A stretch of DNA of 11,314 bases from Betaproteobacteria bacterium. Lineage in GTDB: Bacteria; Pseudomonadota; Gammaproteobacteria; Burkholderiales; SG8-41. This document shows positions 1-5,782 of the stretch, in pieces. The notes under the pieces are model-generated. The model made no database searches. It was not told where the DNA came from and was given only the letters and a program-made list of their open reading frames with translations. Positions within the stretch are counted from its first letter, which is position 1. The number at the start of each line of letters is the position of its first letter. The position numbers and the translations under genes are program-made. The DNA lies in assembly GCA_028292065.1 (NCBI GenBank), contig JAQGNC010000628.1, positions 1-11,314 of the forward strand, read 5' to 3'.

Positions 1-1
1 G

Positions 2-457
2 GTGATGACCGGGACACAGATCGTGCACGTGCCTTACAAAGGCGGGGCGGCGGCGATCGGCGATCTCGCGACCGGCCAGGTGCAGCTGATGCTCGAAGGC
101 ATGAACTCGATCACGCCGCACGCGAAATCGGGACGCGTGCGTGCGCTTGCGGTCAGCAGCGCGCGGCGCTCCGACGCGCTGCCCGAGGTGCCGACGATGG
201 CGGAGGCCGGCGTGACCGGCTATGAAGCGACGACGTGGAACGGCATCGTCGGCCCTGCCGGCATGCCGCGCGCGATCGTGGTCAAGTTGAACAGCGAGCT
301 CAACAAGGCGCTGGCGACGCCGCTCGTCAGGGACCGCTTCGCGGCGCTGGGCGCGGAGCCGGCGATCGTGACCCCGGAGCAGTTCGGCCAGCTCATCAGG
401 GCCGAGTACGCGAAGTGGGGCGACGTGGTCAGGCGCTCCGGCGCCAAGATCGACTGA
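2..457 (+). CDS. Bug/TctC-family solute-binding receptor, C-terminal part (5' end outside window)
   Basis: This is the C-terminal 151 residues of a periplasmic tripartite tricarboxylate transporter (TTT) receptor of the Bug/TctC family, which binds small organic acids or amides. The reading frame is open at the window edge, so the GTG/ATG codons at the left edge are internal. Visible signatures are HVPYKGG near the start, a GQVQ..LEG segment, the VRALAVSS strand, the LPEVPTMAEAGV..Y segment and a GPAGMP turn; all have direct counterparts in the complete receptor at 1236-2222. The end of the chain is typical of the family, which is usually 320-330 residues, so about half is missing. A weak hairpin with a T-rich flank lies 85 nt past the stop. 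The ligand cannot be predicted. Family assignment is confident; completeness upstream is unknown. Confidence 0.93.
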   Translation: MMTGTQIVHVPYKGGAAAIGDLATGQVQLMLEGMNSITPHAKSGRVRALAVSSARRSDALPEVPTMAEAGVTGYEATTWNGIVGPAGMPRAIVVKLNSELNKALATPLVRDRFAALGAEPAIVTPEQFGQLIRAEYAKWGDVVRRSGAKID

Positions 458-541
458 GTGCCCGGAGACCTGCGCCGGTTTCAATGGTTTGCGCTCTGAG
501 CGGCTCGGAGCGCCGATGTGCCATCGCGTGCATCGGCGCCT

Positions 542-570
542 AAACCGCAAAGCTTGCGGCTTTAATATTT
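542..570 (+). terminator. Weak intrinsic-terminator-like hairpin after the first receptor gene
   Basis: A 6-bp perfect stem (CCGCAA 545-550, TTGCGG 554-559) has a 3-nt AGC loop and is followed by CTTTAATATTT. After one mismatch the stem can extend by two A-T pairs. It sits 85 nt after the stop of the first receptor and before the response regulator, a sensible place to end transcription. The stem is short and the T-run interrupted, so this is only a candidate. Confidence 0.35.
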
Positions 571-638
571 CTGTCCGTCAGGCGCGTACAGGCACCTCGC
601 TTGCAGCGTCTTGCCCAATTACCTCCAGCGCCAGCCAC

Positions 639-1151
639 ATGGGACCCAAACGGGAAGATCGAAGTGTTACAGCAGCCGCGCTGCCATTCCCGGCAAGCGA
701 GGCTGCTGTGCGTGAGCCCCTGACCGGTAAAGCGGCGGCTCCGGACAAGACCGGCCAGTCTGAGCCGGCAACGTGCGAGCCTCTCAGGATCGTGATCGCC
801 GACGACAACGTCGATGCCGCGCTCACCCTGGCGGCTTTGCTCAGCATGCACGGGCACCACGTGTGCACCGCCCACGACGGCCTGCAGGCGCTCGACGAAG
901 TGATGCGCTTCGAGCCTCACGTCGTCATCCTCGACATCGGGATGCCCGGAATGAACGGCTACAAGGTCGCTGCAACCCTGCGCCAGGCCCAGCTCGACGT
1001 CCTGATCATCGCGGTGACCGGCTGGGGGCAGGAAGAAGACCGCCAGCGCTCCAAAGCCGCGGGTTTCGATCACCACCTGGTCAAACCGGTCGAGCTCGGC
1101 CTGCTCATCGATCTCCTCGCGTCCCCCGCGGCCCGCCGCACCGTTCACTGA
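639..1151 (+). CDS. Single-domain response regulator (CheY-like receiver), orphan
   Basis: The product is 170 residues from the ATG chosen here: about 48 residues of low-complexity Ala/Pro/Glu-rich N-terminus, then a complete receiver (REC) domain at about 49-165. The acidic pair is D55/D56 (IADDN), the phospho-acceptor is D99 in VVILDIGMPGMNG, the switch Thr is T127 in AVTGWG and the conserved Lys is K149 in LVKP. No DNA-binding or enzymatic output domain follows, so it should act by protein contact or as a phosphate-relay element. The TGWGQEEDR..AGFDHHLVKP tail is typical of receivers fused to or paired with hybrid histidine kinases, but no kinase lies in the window. The frame opens at 489, but an earlier start would run through the hairpin at 542-570. 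The ATG at 639 has no clear Shine-Dalgarno, and an in-frame GTG at codon 24 is another option. Function is confident, start is not. Confidence 0.85.
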   Translation: MGPKREDRSVTAAALPFPASEAAVREPLTGKAAAPDKTGQSEPATCEPLRIVIADDNVDAALTLAALLSMHGHHVCTAHDGLQALDEVMRFEPHVVILDIGMPGMNGYKVAATLRQAQLDVLIIAVTGWGQEEDRQRSKAAGFDHHLVKPVELGLLIDLLASPAARRTVH

Positions 1152-1175
1152 GTCGTCAGCGCTCACGCGTGCGCC

Positions 1176-1205
1176 TTGGCGCAGCACGCGGTCGCGCTGT
1201 ATAGT
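1176..1205 (+). promoter_or_regulatory. Sigma-70-like promoter candidate for the receptor operon
   Basis: TTGGCG (1176-1181) and TATAGT (1200-1205) are separated by 18 nt, matching 4/6 and 5/6 of the sigma-70 consensus. Initiation would fall near 1212, about 24 nt before the ATG at 1236. It lies in the 84-nt gap after the response regulator gene, where a promoter for the receptor-hydrolase-membrane protein group is expected. This is pattern matching only; no experimental support can be seen. Confidence 0.45.
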
Positions 1206-1236
1206 CGGGCGGACTTTTTTGCGGCGACCCGCCCGA
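1205..1236 (+). promoter_or_regulatory. Hairpin abutting the start codon of the receptor gene
   Basis: TCGGGCGG (1205-1212) and CCGCCCGA (1229-1236) are perfectly complementary over 8 bp, with a 16-nt loop that contains a T6 run. The last paired base is the A of the ATG at 1236. No Shine-Dalgarno is visible between the arms, so this structure occupies the whole translation-initiation region. The part of the arm upstream of about 1212 may lie at or before the transcript start, in which case only a shorter stem would form in RNA. Confidence 0.4.
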
Positions 1237-2222
1237 TGTCCAACCTCGTCACTCGCACGGCTGCGCTTTGCATCGCGCTCGCCGGCGCCATGCCGGCAGG
1301 CGCTGCGCAGTCGAGCGCTGAAGCGGCTGCGTATCCCGCAAAGCCGATCCGAATTCTGGTCGGTTTCACGCCCGGAGGCGGTCCGGACATCACTGCCCGC
1401 TACCTCGCGCAGAAGCTGACCGAGACGTGGAAGCAGCAGGTCATCGTCGACAACCGTCCCGGCGCCGGCGGGACCGTCGCGGCCGCGACCGCGGCGAACG
1501 CGAATGCGGACGGCTACACGCTGCTTTCGGTCTCCTCCGCCCACGCGGTCGCGCCGGCGATCTATTTGAAGTTGCCGTACCGGATGAACGACCTGGCGGG
1601 GATCAGCCTCACCGCGACGTCGAAATACCTGCTCGTCGTGTCGCCTTCGTCGCCCGCGAAGACGGTGAAGGACCTCCTCGCGCTCGCCAAAGCGAAGCCG
1701 GGGCAGCTCAACTTTTCGTCGGCGGGTGTGGGCAGCGGCAGCCATTTCGCCGCGGAGCAGTTCAAGGCGATGGCCGGGGTCGACGTGGTTCACGTTCCCT
1801 ATAAAGGCATACCCGAGGCGCTCACCGATGCGATGACCGGGCGGGTGCAGTTCTTCATGGCGCCGATTGCGAACGCGCTCGCGCTGGTCAAGGACGGCAA
1901 GGTGCGGGCGCTGGGCGTGTCTTCCAAAGGACGCGACCCGCTCGTGCCCGAGCTGCCGACACTCGCGGAGTCCGGCGTGCCGGGCTATGAATCGATCCTG
2001 TGGTTCGGTTTGCTCGCGCCGAACCGGATGCCCGCGGCCTTGGTATCGAAGCTCAACGGCGAGGTGCGCCGTATCCTGGGCGACGCCGAGACGCGTACGC
2101 GCTGGCTGCCGCTGGGGCTCGAGCCCAAGCCGACGAGCCCGGCGCAATTCGACGCGCTCGTCGCGGACGACACCGCGACTTTCACGAAGCTCGCGAGAGC
2201 CGGGAACATCAGGGCCGATTGA
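1236..2222 (+). CDS. Bug/TctC-family periplasmic solute-binding receptor
   Basis: This is a complete 328-residue TTT-type receptor. The ATG at 1236 was chosen because it starts directly at a signal peptide (MSNLVTR, then a hydrophobic stretch, with probable cleavage near AGA-AQ at about residue 24). The frame also has a TTG at 1176, but that would put 20 odd residues before the signal and lies on the promoter -35. Family hallmarks are YPAKPIRILVGFTPGGGPD (33-51, first strand and ligand loop), VDNRPGAGG (71-79), GYTLL (93-97), HVPYKG (186-191), VRALGVSS (223-230) and LPTLAESGVPGY (240-251). No TctA or TctB membrane subunit is nearby, as is common for the expanded receptor sets of Burkholderiales. 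The hydrolase start is 28 nt downstream, implying co-transcription. The ligand is unknown; an organic acid or a lactone/ester hydrolysis product is plausible from context. Confidence 0.95.
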   Translation: MSNLVTRTAALCIALAGAMPAGAAQSSAEAAAYPAKPIRILVGFTPGGGPDITARYLAQKLTETWKQQVIVDNRPGAGGTVAAATAANANADGYTLLSVSSAHAVAPAIYLKLPYRMNDLAGISLTATSKYLLVVSPSSPAKTVKDLLALAKAKPGQLNFSSAGVGSGSHFAAEQFKAMAGVDVVHVPYKGIPEALTDAMTGRVQFFMAPIANALALVKDGKVRALGVSSKGRDPLVPELPTLAESGVPGYESILWFGLLAPNRMPAALVSKLNGEVRRILGDAETRTRWLPLGLEPKPTSPAQFDALVADDTATFTKLARAGNIRAD

Positions 2223-2250
2223 CCACTGAAAGCGACGAGACAGAGGAACC

Positions 2251-3036
2251 ATGAAAATCAAGACGAACGGCATCGAAACCAACTACACGATCGAAGGCGA
2301 AGGCCCGTGGGTGACCCTGTCCCACTCGCTCGCGTGCAACCTGTCGATGTGGGACGAGCAGGCGAAGCTCCTCAGCCGCAGCTTCAAGGTCCTGCGCTAC
2401 GACACCCGCGGGCACGGCGCAAGCTCCGCGCCTCCCGGACCCTATACCCTCGAGCAGCTCGCCGATGACGCGAAAGCGCTGTTCGATGCCCTTGGCATAC
2501 AGCGCACGCACTGGATCGGCCTGTCGATGGGCGGGATGATCGGCGAGACTTTCGCACTGAAGTACCCCGGCTTTTTCCAGAGCATGGTGCTCGCCGACAC
2601 GACGAGCCGCCGCGCGCCCAACGCCGAGCAGATGTGGGCAGAGCGCGTGAAGATCGCGCGCGAAAAGGGAATGGAAGGCGTTCGCGCAGGGACGCTCAGC
2701 CGCTGGTTCACCGACCCTTATCGCGAGACGCACAAAGGCGTGATGGAAAAGATCGGGCGCGACATCACGGGCACCCCGGTCGAAGGTTTCGCCGGATGCT
2801 GCGACGCCATCGCGCAGATCGACGTGCTCGATCGCCTGAAGGAAATCGACTGTCCGGCGCTCGTCATCGTCGGCGACCAGGACCACGGCACGCCGCCCGA
2901 GATGGCGCGGCAGATCCACGAAAACCTGCCCGGCTCGGAGCTCGTCATCATTCCGTCGGCCGCGCACCTGTCGAACGTCGAGCAGCCCGAAGCGTTCAAC
3001 GGGGCGATCACCGCTTTCCTCGACCGCGTGCGGTAG
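2251..3036 (+). CDS. Alpha/beta hydrolase, 3-oxoadipate enol-lactonase-like
   Basis: This 261-residue alpha/beta-hydrolase fold enzyme resembles PcaD, which opens 3-oxoadipate enol-lactone in the beta-ketoadipate pathway. Visible elements are the oxyanion strand VTLSHSLACN (21-30), the YDTRGHGAS motif (50-58), the nucleophile elbow GLSMGG with Ser92, the acid in VGDQDHGTPP (Asp211 most likely) and the catalytic His239 in AAHLSNVEQP. About 115-190 forms the cap region. Length matches the family. A GAGGA-type Shine-Dalgarno lies just before the ATG. It is sandwiched between a solute receptor and a small membrane protein with short gaps. No other pca genes are in the window, so it may act on a different lactone or ester; the gene symbol is left blank for that reason. 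Catalytic competence looks intact. Confidence 0.9.
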   Translation: MKIKTNGIETNYTIEGEGPWVTLSHSLACNLSMWDEQAKLLSRSFKVLRYDTRGHGASSAPPGPYTLEQLADDAKALFDALGIQRTHWIGLSMGGMIGETFALKYPGFFQSMVLADTTSRRAPNAEQMWAERVKIAREKGMEGVRAGTLSRWFTDPYRETHKGVMEKIGRDITGTPVEGFAGCCDAIAQIDVLDRLKEIDCPALVIVGDQDHGTPPEMARQIHENLPGSELVIIPSAAHLSNVEQPEAFNGAITAFLDRVR

Positions 3037-3080
3037 GCACGACGAATGCCTAAAGTTCCGACTACTGATCGGGAGGACGT

Positions 3081-3548
3081 ATGACCGCACGCACCTATGC
3101 TTCGCTGTTCGGAGGGCTCTACCTCGTGCTCGGCATTTTAGGTTTCGTGCCGGCGCTGTGGGAGCGGCCGCCGGGCGGAGCGACGCTCAGCATCCGCGTG
3201 TTCTACGCCGGCCTCTTCGGCGTGTTCGTCGTGAACATCATCCTGAGCATGGTGCATCTGGTCATCGGCCTGTGGGGCGTGATGTCAGCGAACAACCGCT
3301 ACTCGGCGCTCATTTTCGCGCGCGGCAGCTGCATCATCTTCCTGGTGCTCGGTGTCGCGGGGCTGATTCCGATGAACGAGATCCGCACCGTCGGGGGGAC
3401 GATGCCGCTGCACGGCTTGTACAACTCGTGGGTCTATCTCGGAACCGCGCTCATCGCGTTGTTCTTCGCCATCCGCCCCGGGTACGTGCTCACGCAGATC
3501 GGCGTGTCCGAATCGATCAATCCGCACGTCCCGCACGCGGGGTCGTGA
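3081..3548 (+). CDS. Small integral membrane protein, DUF4383-like
   Basis: This 155-residue protein has about four hydrophobic segments (roughly 8-26, 43-68, 77-97 and 115-131). The central VNIILSMVHLVIGLWGV stretch is the pattern I associate with the DUF4383 family (Asn..His..iGl.G in the second helix). The C-terminal 25 residues are polar. A strong Shine-Dalgarno, GGGAGGA (3071-3077), fixes the ATG at 3081. It starts 44 nt after the hydrolase stop and is the last gene of the plus-strand group. No enzymatic motif is visible and the function is unknown. A role in stress or in supporting the neighbouring receptor/hydrolase would be pure guesswork. Confidence 0.8.
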   Translation: MTARTYASLFGGLYLVLGILGFVPALWERPPGGATLSIRVFYAGLFGVFVVNIILSMVHLVIGLWGVMSANNRYSALIFARGSCIIFLVLGVAGLIPMNEIRTVGGTMPLHGLYNSWVYLGTALIALFFAIRPGYVLTQIGVSESINPHVPHAGS

Positions 3549-3581
3549 CCCGCAGGCGTCGTAAAGGCGGGTGCGCCCGTT

Positions 3582-3610
3582 ATGGGCAAACCGGCTGCGG
3601 TCGAGCCCAT
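3582..3610. terminator. Imperfect hairpin in the convergent gap
   Basis: The 90-nt gap between the plus-strand membrane protein gene (ends 3548) and the minus-strand cytochrome gene (ends 3639) contains ATGGGC (3582-3587) paired with GCCCAT (3605-3610), plus an inner CCG/CGG. It may act as a bidirectional transcription barrier, but there is no T-run on either side. Low confidence. Confidence 0.25.
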
Positions 3611-3638
3611 CGACGCTGTCGTGTCCAACCGGCGGCGC

Positions 3639-5585
3639 TCAACTGACCGGGCTGAGGAAATCCGGAAGCGGCCTTGCGTACCCGCGCGCACCGACTGCCG
3701 GAATTTCGCGTAACTTATCCACGGCTTTCCACGACCTGCCCGCGGTAACCGAGCTCTGGTTCCCCGGGTGTCCGTCGGAAACGAACAGTTGAGGATGGTC
3801 GAACGGCGCGCGATGCCACCGCACGCGCTCGTCGGTGAGTCCCTTGAGGAACGCGACGAGCGCGTTTTTCTCGACGGTGGTCAAGCCGAGCCCTCGCACG
3901 TCCGCATCGAGGTTGTCGATGTTGTTCTCGCGAAAGTCGCCGCCGCGGTTGTAGAACTCGACCACCTGGAGCAGCGTAAGCTGCCCGCCGTTGTGGTAGT
4001 AGGGCGCGGTGAGCTCCACGTTGCGCAGTCCCGGTGTCTTGAACGCGCCGTCCACCGCGATTCTCTCGTTGCGGCCGATCGGCGCATCGAGCTTCGCAGG
4101 GAGAAGGAGGCCTCGCCGGGCGAGCACGGAATCCGCCAGCGGCGCGCCGAATGGGTCCGACCCGCCGACGCCGCGATCTTCTTGCGTCGGCCTCACGCCG
4201 ATGTTGTGAAAGCCGTTGTCATACGACGCCATCGCACCGTCTGCCATCGCCATGCGCTCGATCCGCTGCTCCTTCACGCTCGCGACCGAGGCATCGGTGA
4301 GCTCCGGCCCGCCATGACAATTCACGCATCGGCCCTTGTCCTGGAAGATCCGCAGCCCCTGCTGCTGCTCGACCGTGAGCGCAGACGCCTTGCCCTCCAT
4401 GAACCTGTCGAACGGCGTGTCGTCGGCGATCAGCGTCGCTTCGTACATCTGGAGCGCGATCCCCCAGAACAGCGAAAAGTTGAACTCGAGCTGGGTGTAC
4501 TCGTCGGTCGTCCGCTCGCGGTCGGGCCGCGCCGAGAACAGCGGCTCGCCGTGTGCATCGAGCGTGATGATCGCCGGCGACTGCCACCACACCGGATCGA
4601 AAGCGGCCTGCACCATCGAGGTGTAGCTGGTCTTGAGTCCGGGCCGCGGATAGTTGCTGATCGGCCCCAGCACGCTGTCGTCGGGCGCCACGAGCTGATT
4701 CTCGAGCGGCCGCAGATGCTCCATCTTCCTGCCGAGCTTGCGCCCGATCTTGCGGAAGCTGCGGCCGTCCGCCGACATCTCGAACGGGCTGAGCGCCGGT
4801 CCCACCGCCTGTGAAGCGAGCGAGGCGTTGTCGAGGCTCACCCTGACTTTTTGCGGGTTGTTCGCATCGAGCGCTTTGAGTACGTAGGCGCTCGGATCTC
4901 TGGAGCCGAAGGGATTCACGCCGTTGAAGTCGTTCTGCGCGCGTCCGTCCCAGAAGTTGCGGAAGTTGAACACCGCGTTGATATTGGTCGGCGTGTTGCG
5001 GCCCGCGGCCCGCCGCACAGTCGTGCCGTGCACGTTCCACACCGGGTCGGATTGGTGATTCGCAAGGTCCTGCGCGCTGCCGTGGATGACGTCGACGAAG
5101 CGCGACATGAATACGCCCTGCGAGGACGCGATGTCGTTGCTGTCCGACTGCACGGTCGAGAGGCGATCGTCCGGGTCCGCGAGTCGATGGAACGGAAAGT
5201 CGGCGGGCTCGAGCTGGTAGTTCGGCCCGCCGGTCTGAAAGGTGAAATCCCCGCCTTCGGCGCCGGGATTCAGCTGGTTCTTGGACCGGCTGTCCGCTCC
5301 GGCATGGAAGTGACAACTGGCGCATGCCTGTACGCCGTCGCTTCCCACCTGCATGTCCCAGAACAGCGCTTTGCCCAACGCGATCGCCGCGGTTTCGTCC
5401 CTCACGAACTCGGACACGCGGGAGGGCCGCGGGACGGCGACGGTTTTGAGCGATCCCAGCGGGCGCACCGCCTCCGTTGCGGCGGTCGCGCGTGCATGTT
5501 CGCGCTGGCCCACGGCGAGAATCGCCAGCGCGGCCAGCAGAGAAATTGCCCACACCAGTCGCGTTTTCACCGTCCTCGCGGACAT
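3639..5585 (-). CDS. Long di-heme cytochrome c of the CCP/MauG superfamily (paralogue 1)
   Basis: This 648-residue exported di-heme protein belongs to the cytochrome c peroxidase/MauG superfamily. An N-terminal hydrophobic segment (about 10-26) with an Ala-rich region after it is a signal peptide or anchor, so the protein is periplasmic. Haem sites are C88-A-S-C91-H92 and C420-V-N-C423-H424. RNTP..NAVFNFRNFWDGRA (196-216) carries Trp212, matching the bridging Trp94 of Pseudomonas peroxidase. Q259 and E269 in SQAVGP...PFEM match its catalytic Gln104/Glu114. KTPGLRNVELTAPYYHNGG (516-534) precedes Tyr545, which falls exactly where that enzyme has its Met275 haem ligand and recalls MauG Tyr294. 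Classical enzymes are about 320-350 residues; the extra length is mainly between haem 1 and Trp212, between Trp212 and Gln259, and after Gln259. It lies 197 nt downstream of its paralogue. No clear Shine-Dalgarno precedes the ATG. Peroxidase versus oxidase/oxygenase activity cannot be decided. Confidence 0.93.
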   Translation of the reverse strand: MSARTVKTRLVWAISLLAALAILAVGQREHARATAATEAVRPLGSLKTVAVPRPSRVSEFVRDETAAIALGKALFWDMQVGSDGVQACASCHFHAGADSRSKNQLNPGAEGGDFTFQTGGPNYQLEPADFPFHRLADPDDRLSTVQSDSNDIASSQGVFMSRFVDVIHGSAQDLANHQSDPVWNVHGTTVRRAAGRNTPTNINAVFNFRNFWDGRAQNDFNGVNPFGSRDPSAYVLKALDANNPQKVRVSLDNASLASQAVGPALSPFEMSADGRSFRKIGRKLGRKMEHLRPLENQLVAPDDSVLGPISNYPRPGLKTSYTSMVQAAFDPVWWQSPAIITLDAHGEPLFSARPDRERTTDEYTQLEFNFSLFWGIALQMYEATLIADDTPFDRFMEGKASALTVEQQQGLRIFQDKGRCVNCHGGPELTDASVASVKEQRIERMAMADGAMASYDNGFHNIGVRPTQEDRGVGGSDPFGAPLADSVLARRGLLLPAKLDAPIGRNERIAVDGAFKTPGLRNVELTAPYYHNGGQLTLLQVVEFYNRGGDFRENNIDNLDADVRGLGLTTVEKNALVAFLKGLTDERVRWHRAPFDHPQLFVSDGHPGNQSSVTAGRSWKAVDKLREIPAVGARGYARPLPDFLSPVS

Positions 5586-5669
5586 CCGGGAGCGCTTTGA
5601 TTGAATTGCGTTGGGCTTGTCGGGACGCGCGCGCCGCCTCGTGGGACGACCCGCTCGACCGCTGTCTCG

Positions 5670-5730
5670 CGAACGAGGACGCGAAACTGTACGCGCCCGG
5701 CCTGACAGTGAACACTATGCCTTCGGATAG
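5670..5730 (-). promoter_or_regulatory. Leader block of paralogue 1, shared with paralogue 2
   Basis: These 61 nt align with 7811-7871 upstream of the second cytochrome gene: the outer parts (CGAACGA, CGCGAAA, ACTATGC, CGGATA) are shared and 27 of the 38 bases in the distal part match. Read on the minus strand, GGGCGCG (5698-5692) can pair with CGCGTCC (5683-5677) around an 8-nt loop, and the other copy folds similarly. The block ends 84 nt before the ATG at 5585. It is either a duplicated promoter/operator region or a structured 5' leader. No convincing -35/-10 pair is visible just upstream, so this gene may also be reached by read-through from the paralogue. Confidence 0.55.
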
Positions 5731-5782
5731 TCGACGGCGGCAGCAGATTCAGTCGGGGTCCGGCCCTGCGCGGCCGCTCATC

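Noticed and set aside
489..638. Upstream extension of the response regulator to 489
   Set aside because: It would translate through a terminator-like hairpin and adds a basic Cys/Arg-rich stretch without any family resemblance.
540..2282. 580-codon minus-strand open frame opposite the response regulator and receptor genes
   Set aside because: Arg/Gly/His-rich low-complexity translation with no domain; it is antisense to two clearly recognisable genes and typical of high-GC DNA.
3768..4814. 348-codon plus-strand frame opposite cytochrome paralogue 1
   Set aside because: Antisense shadow of a well-supported gene; a similar fragmentary frame occurs opposite paralogue 2, as expected from sequence similarity alone.
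5586..5600. FNR-like half site (ATCAA) upstream of cytochrome paralogue 1
   Set aside because: Only one half site is recognisable, the second arm does not match, and the second cytochrome gene lacks it.
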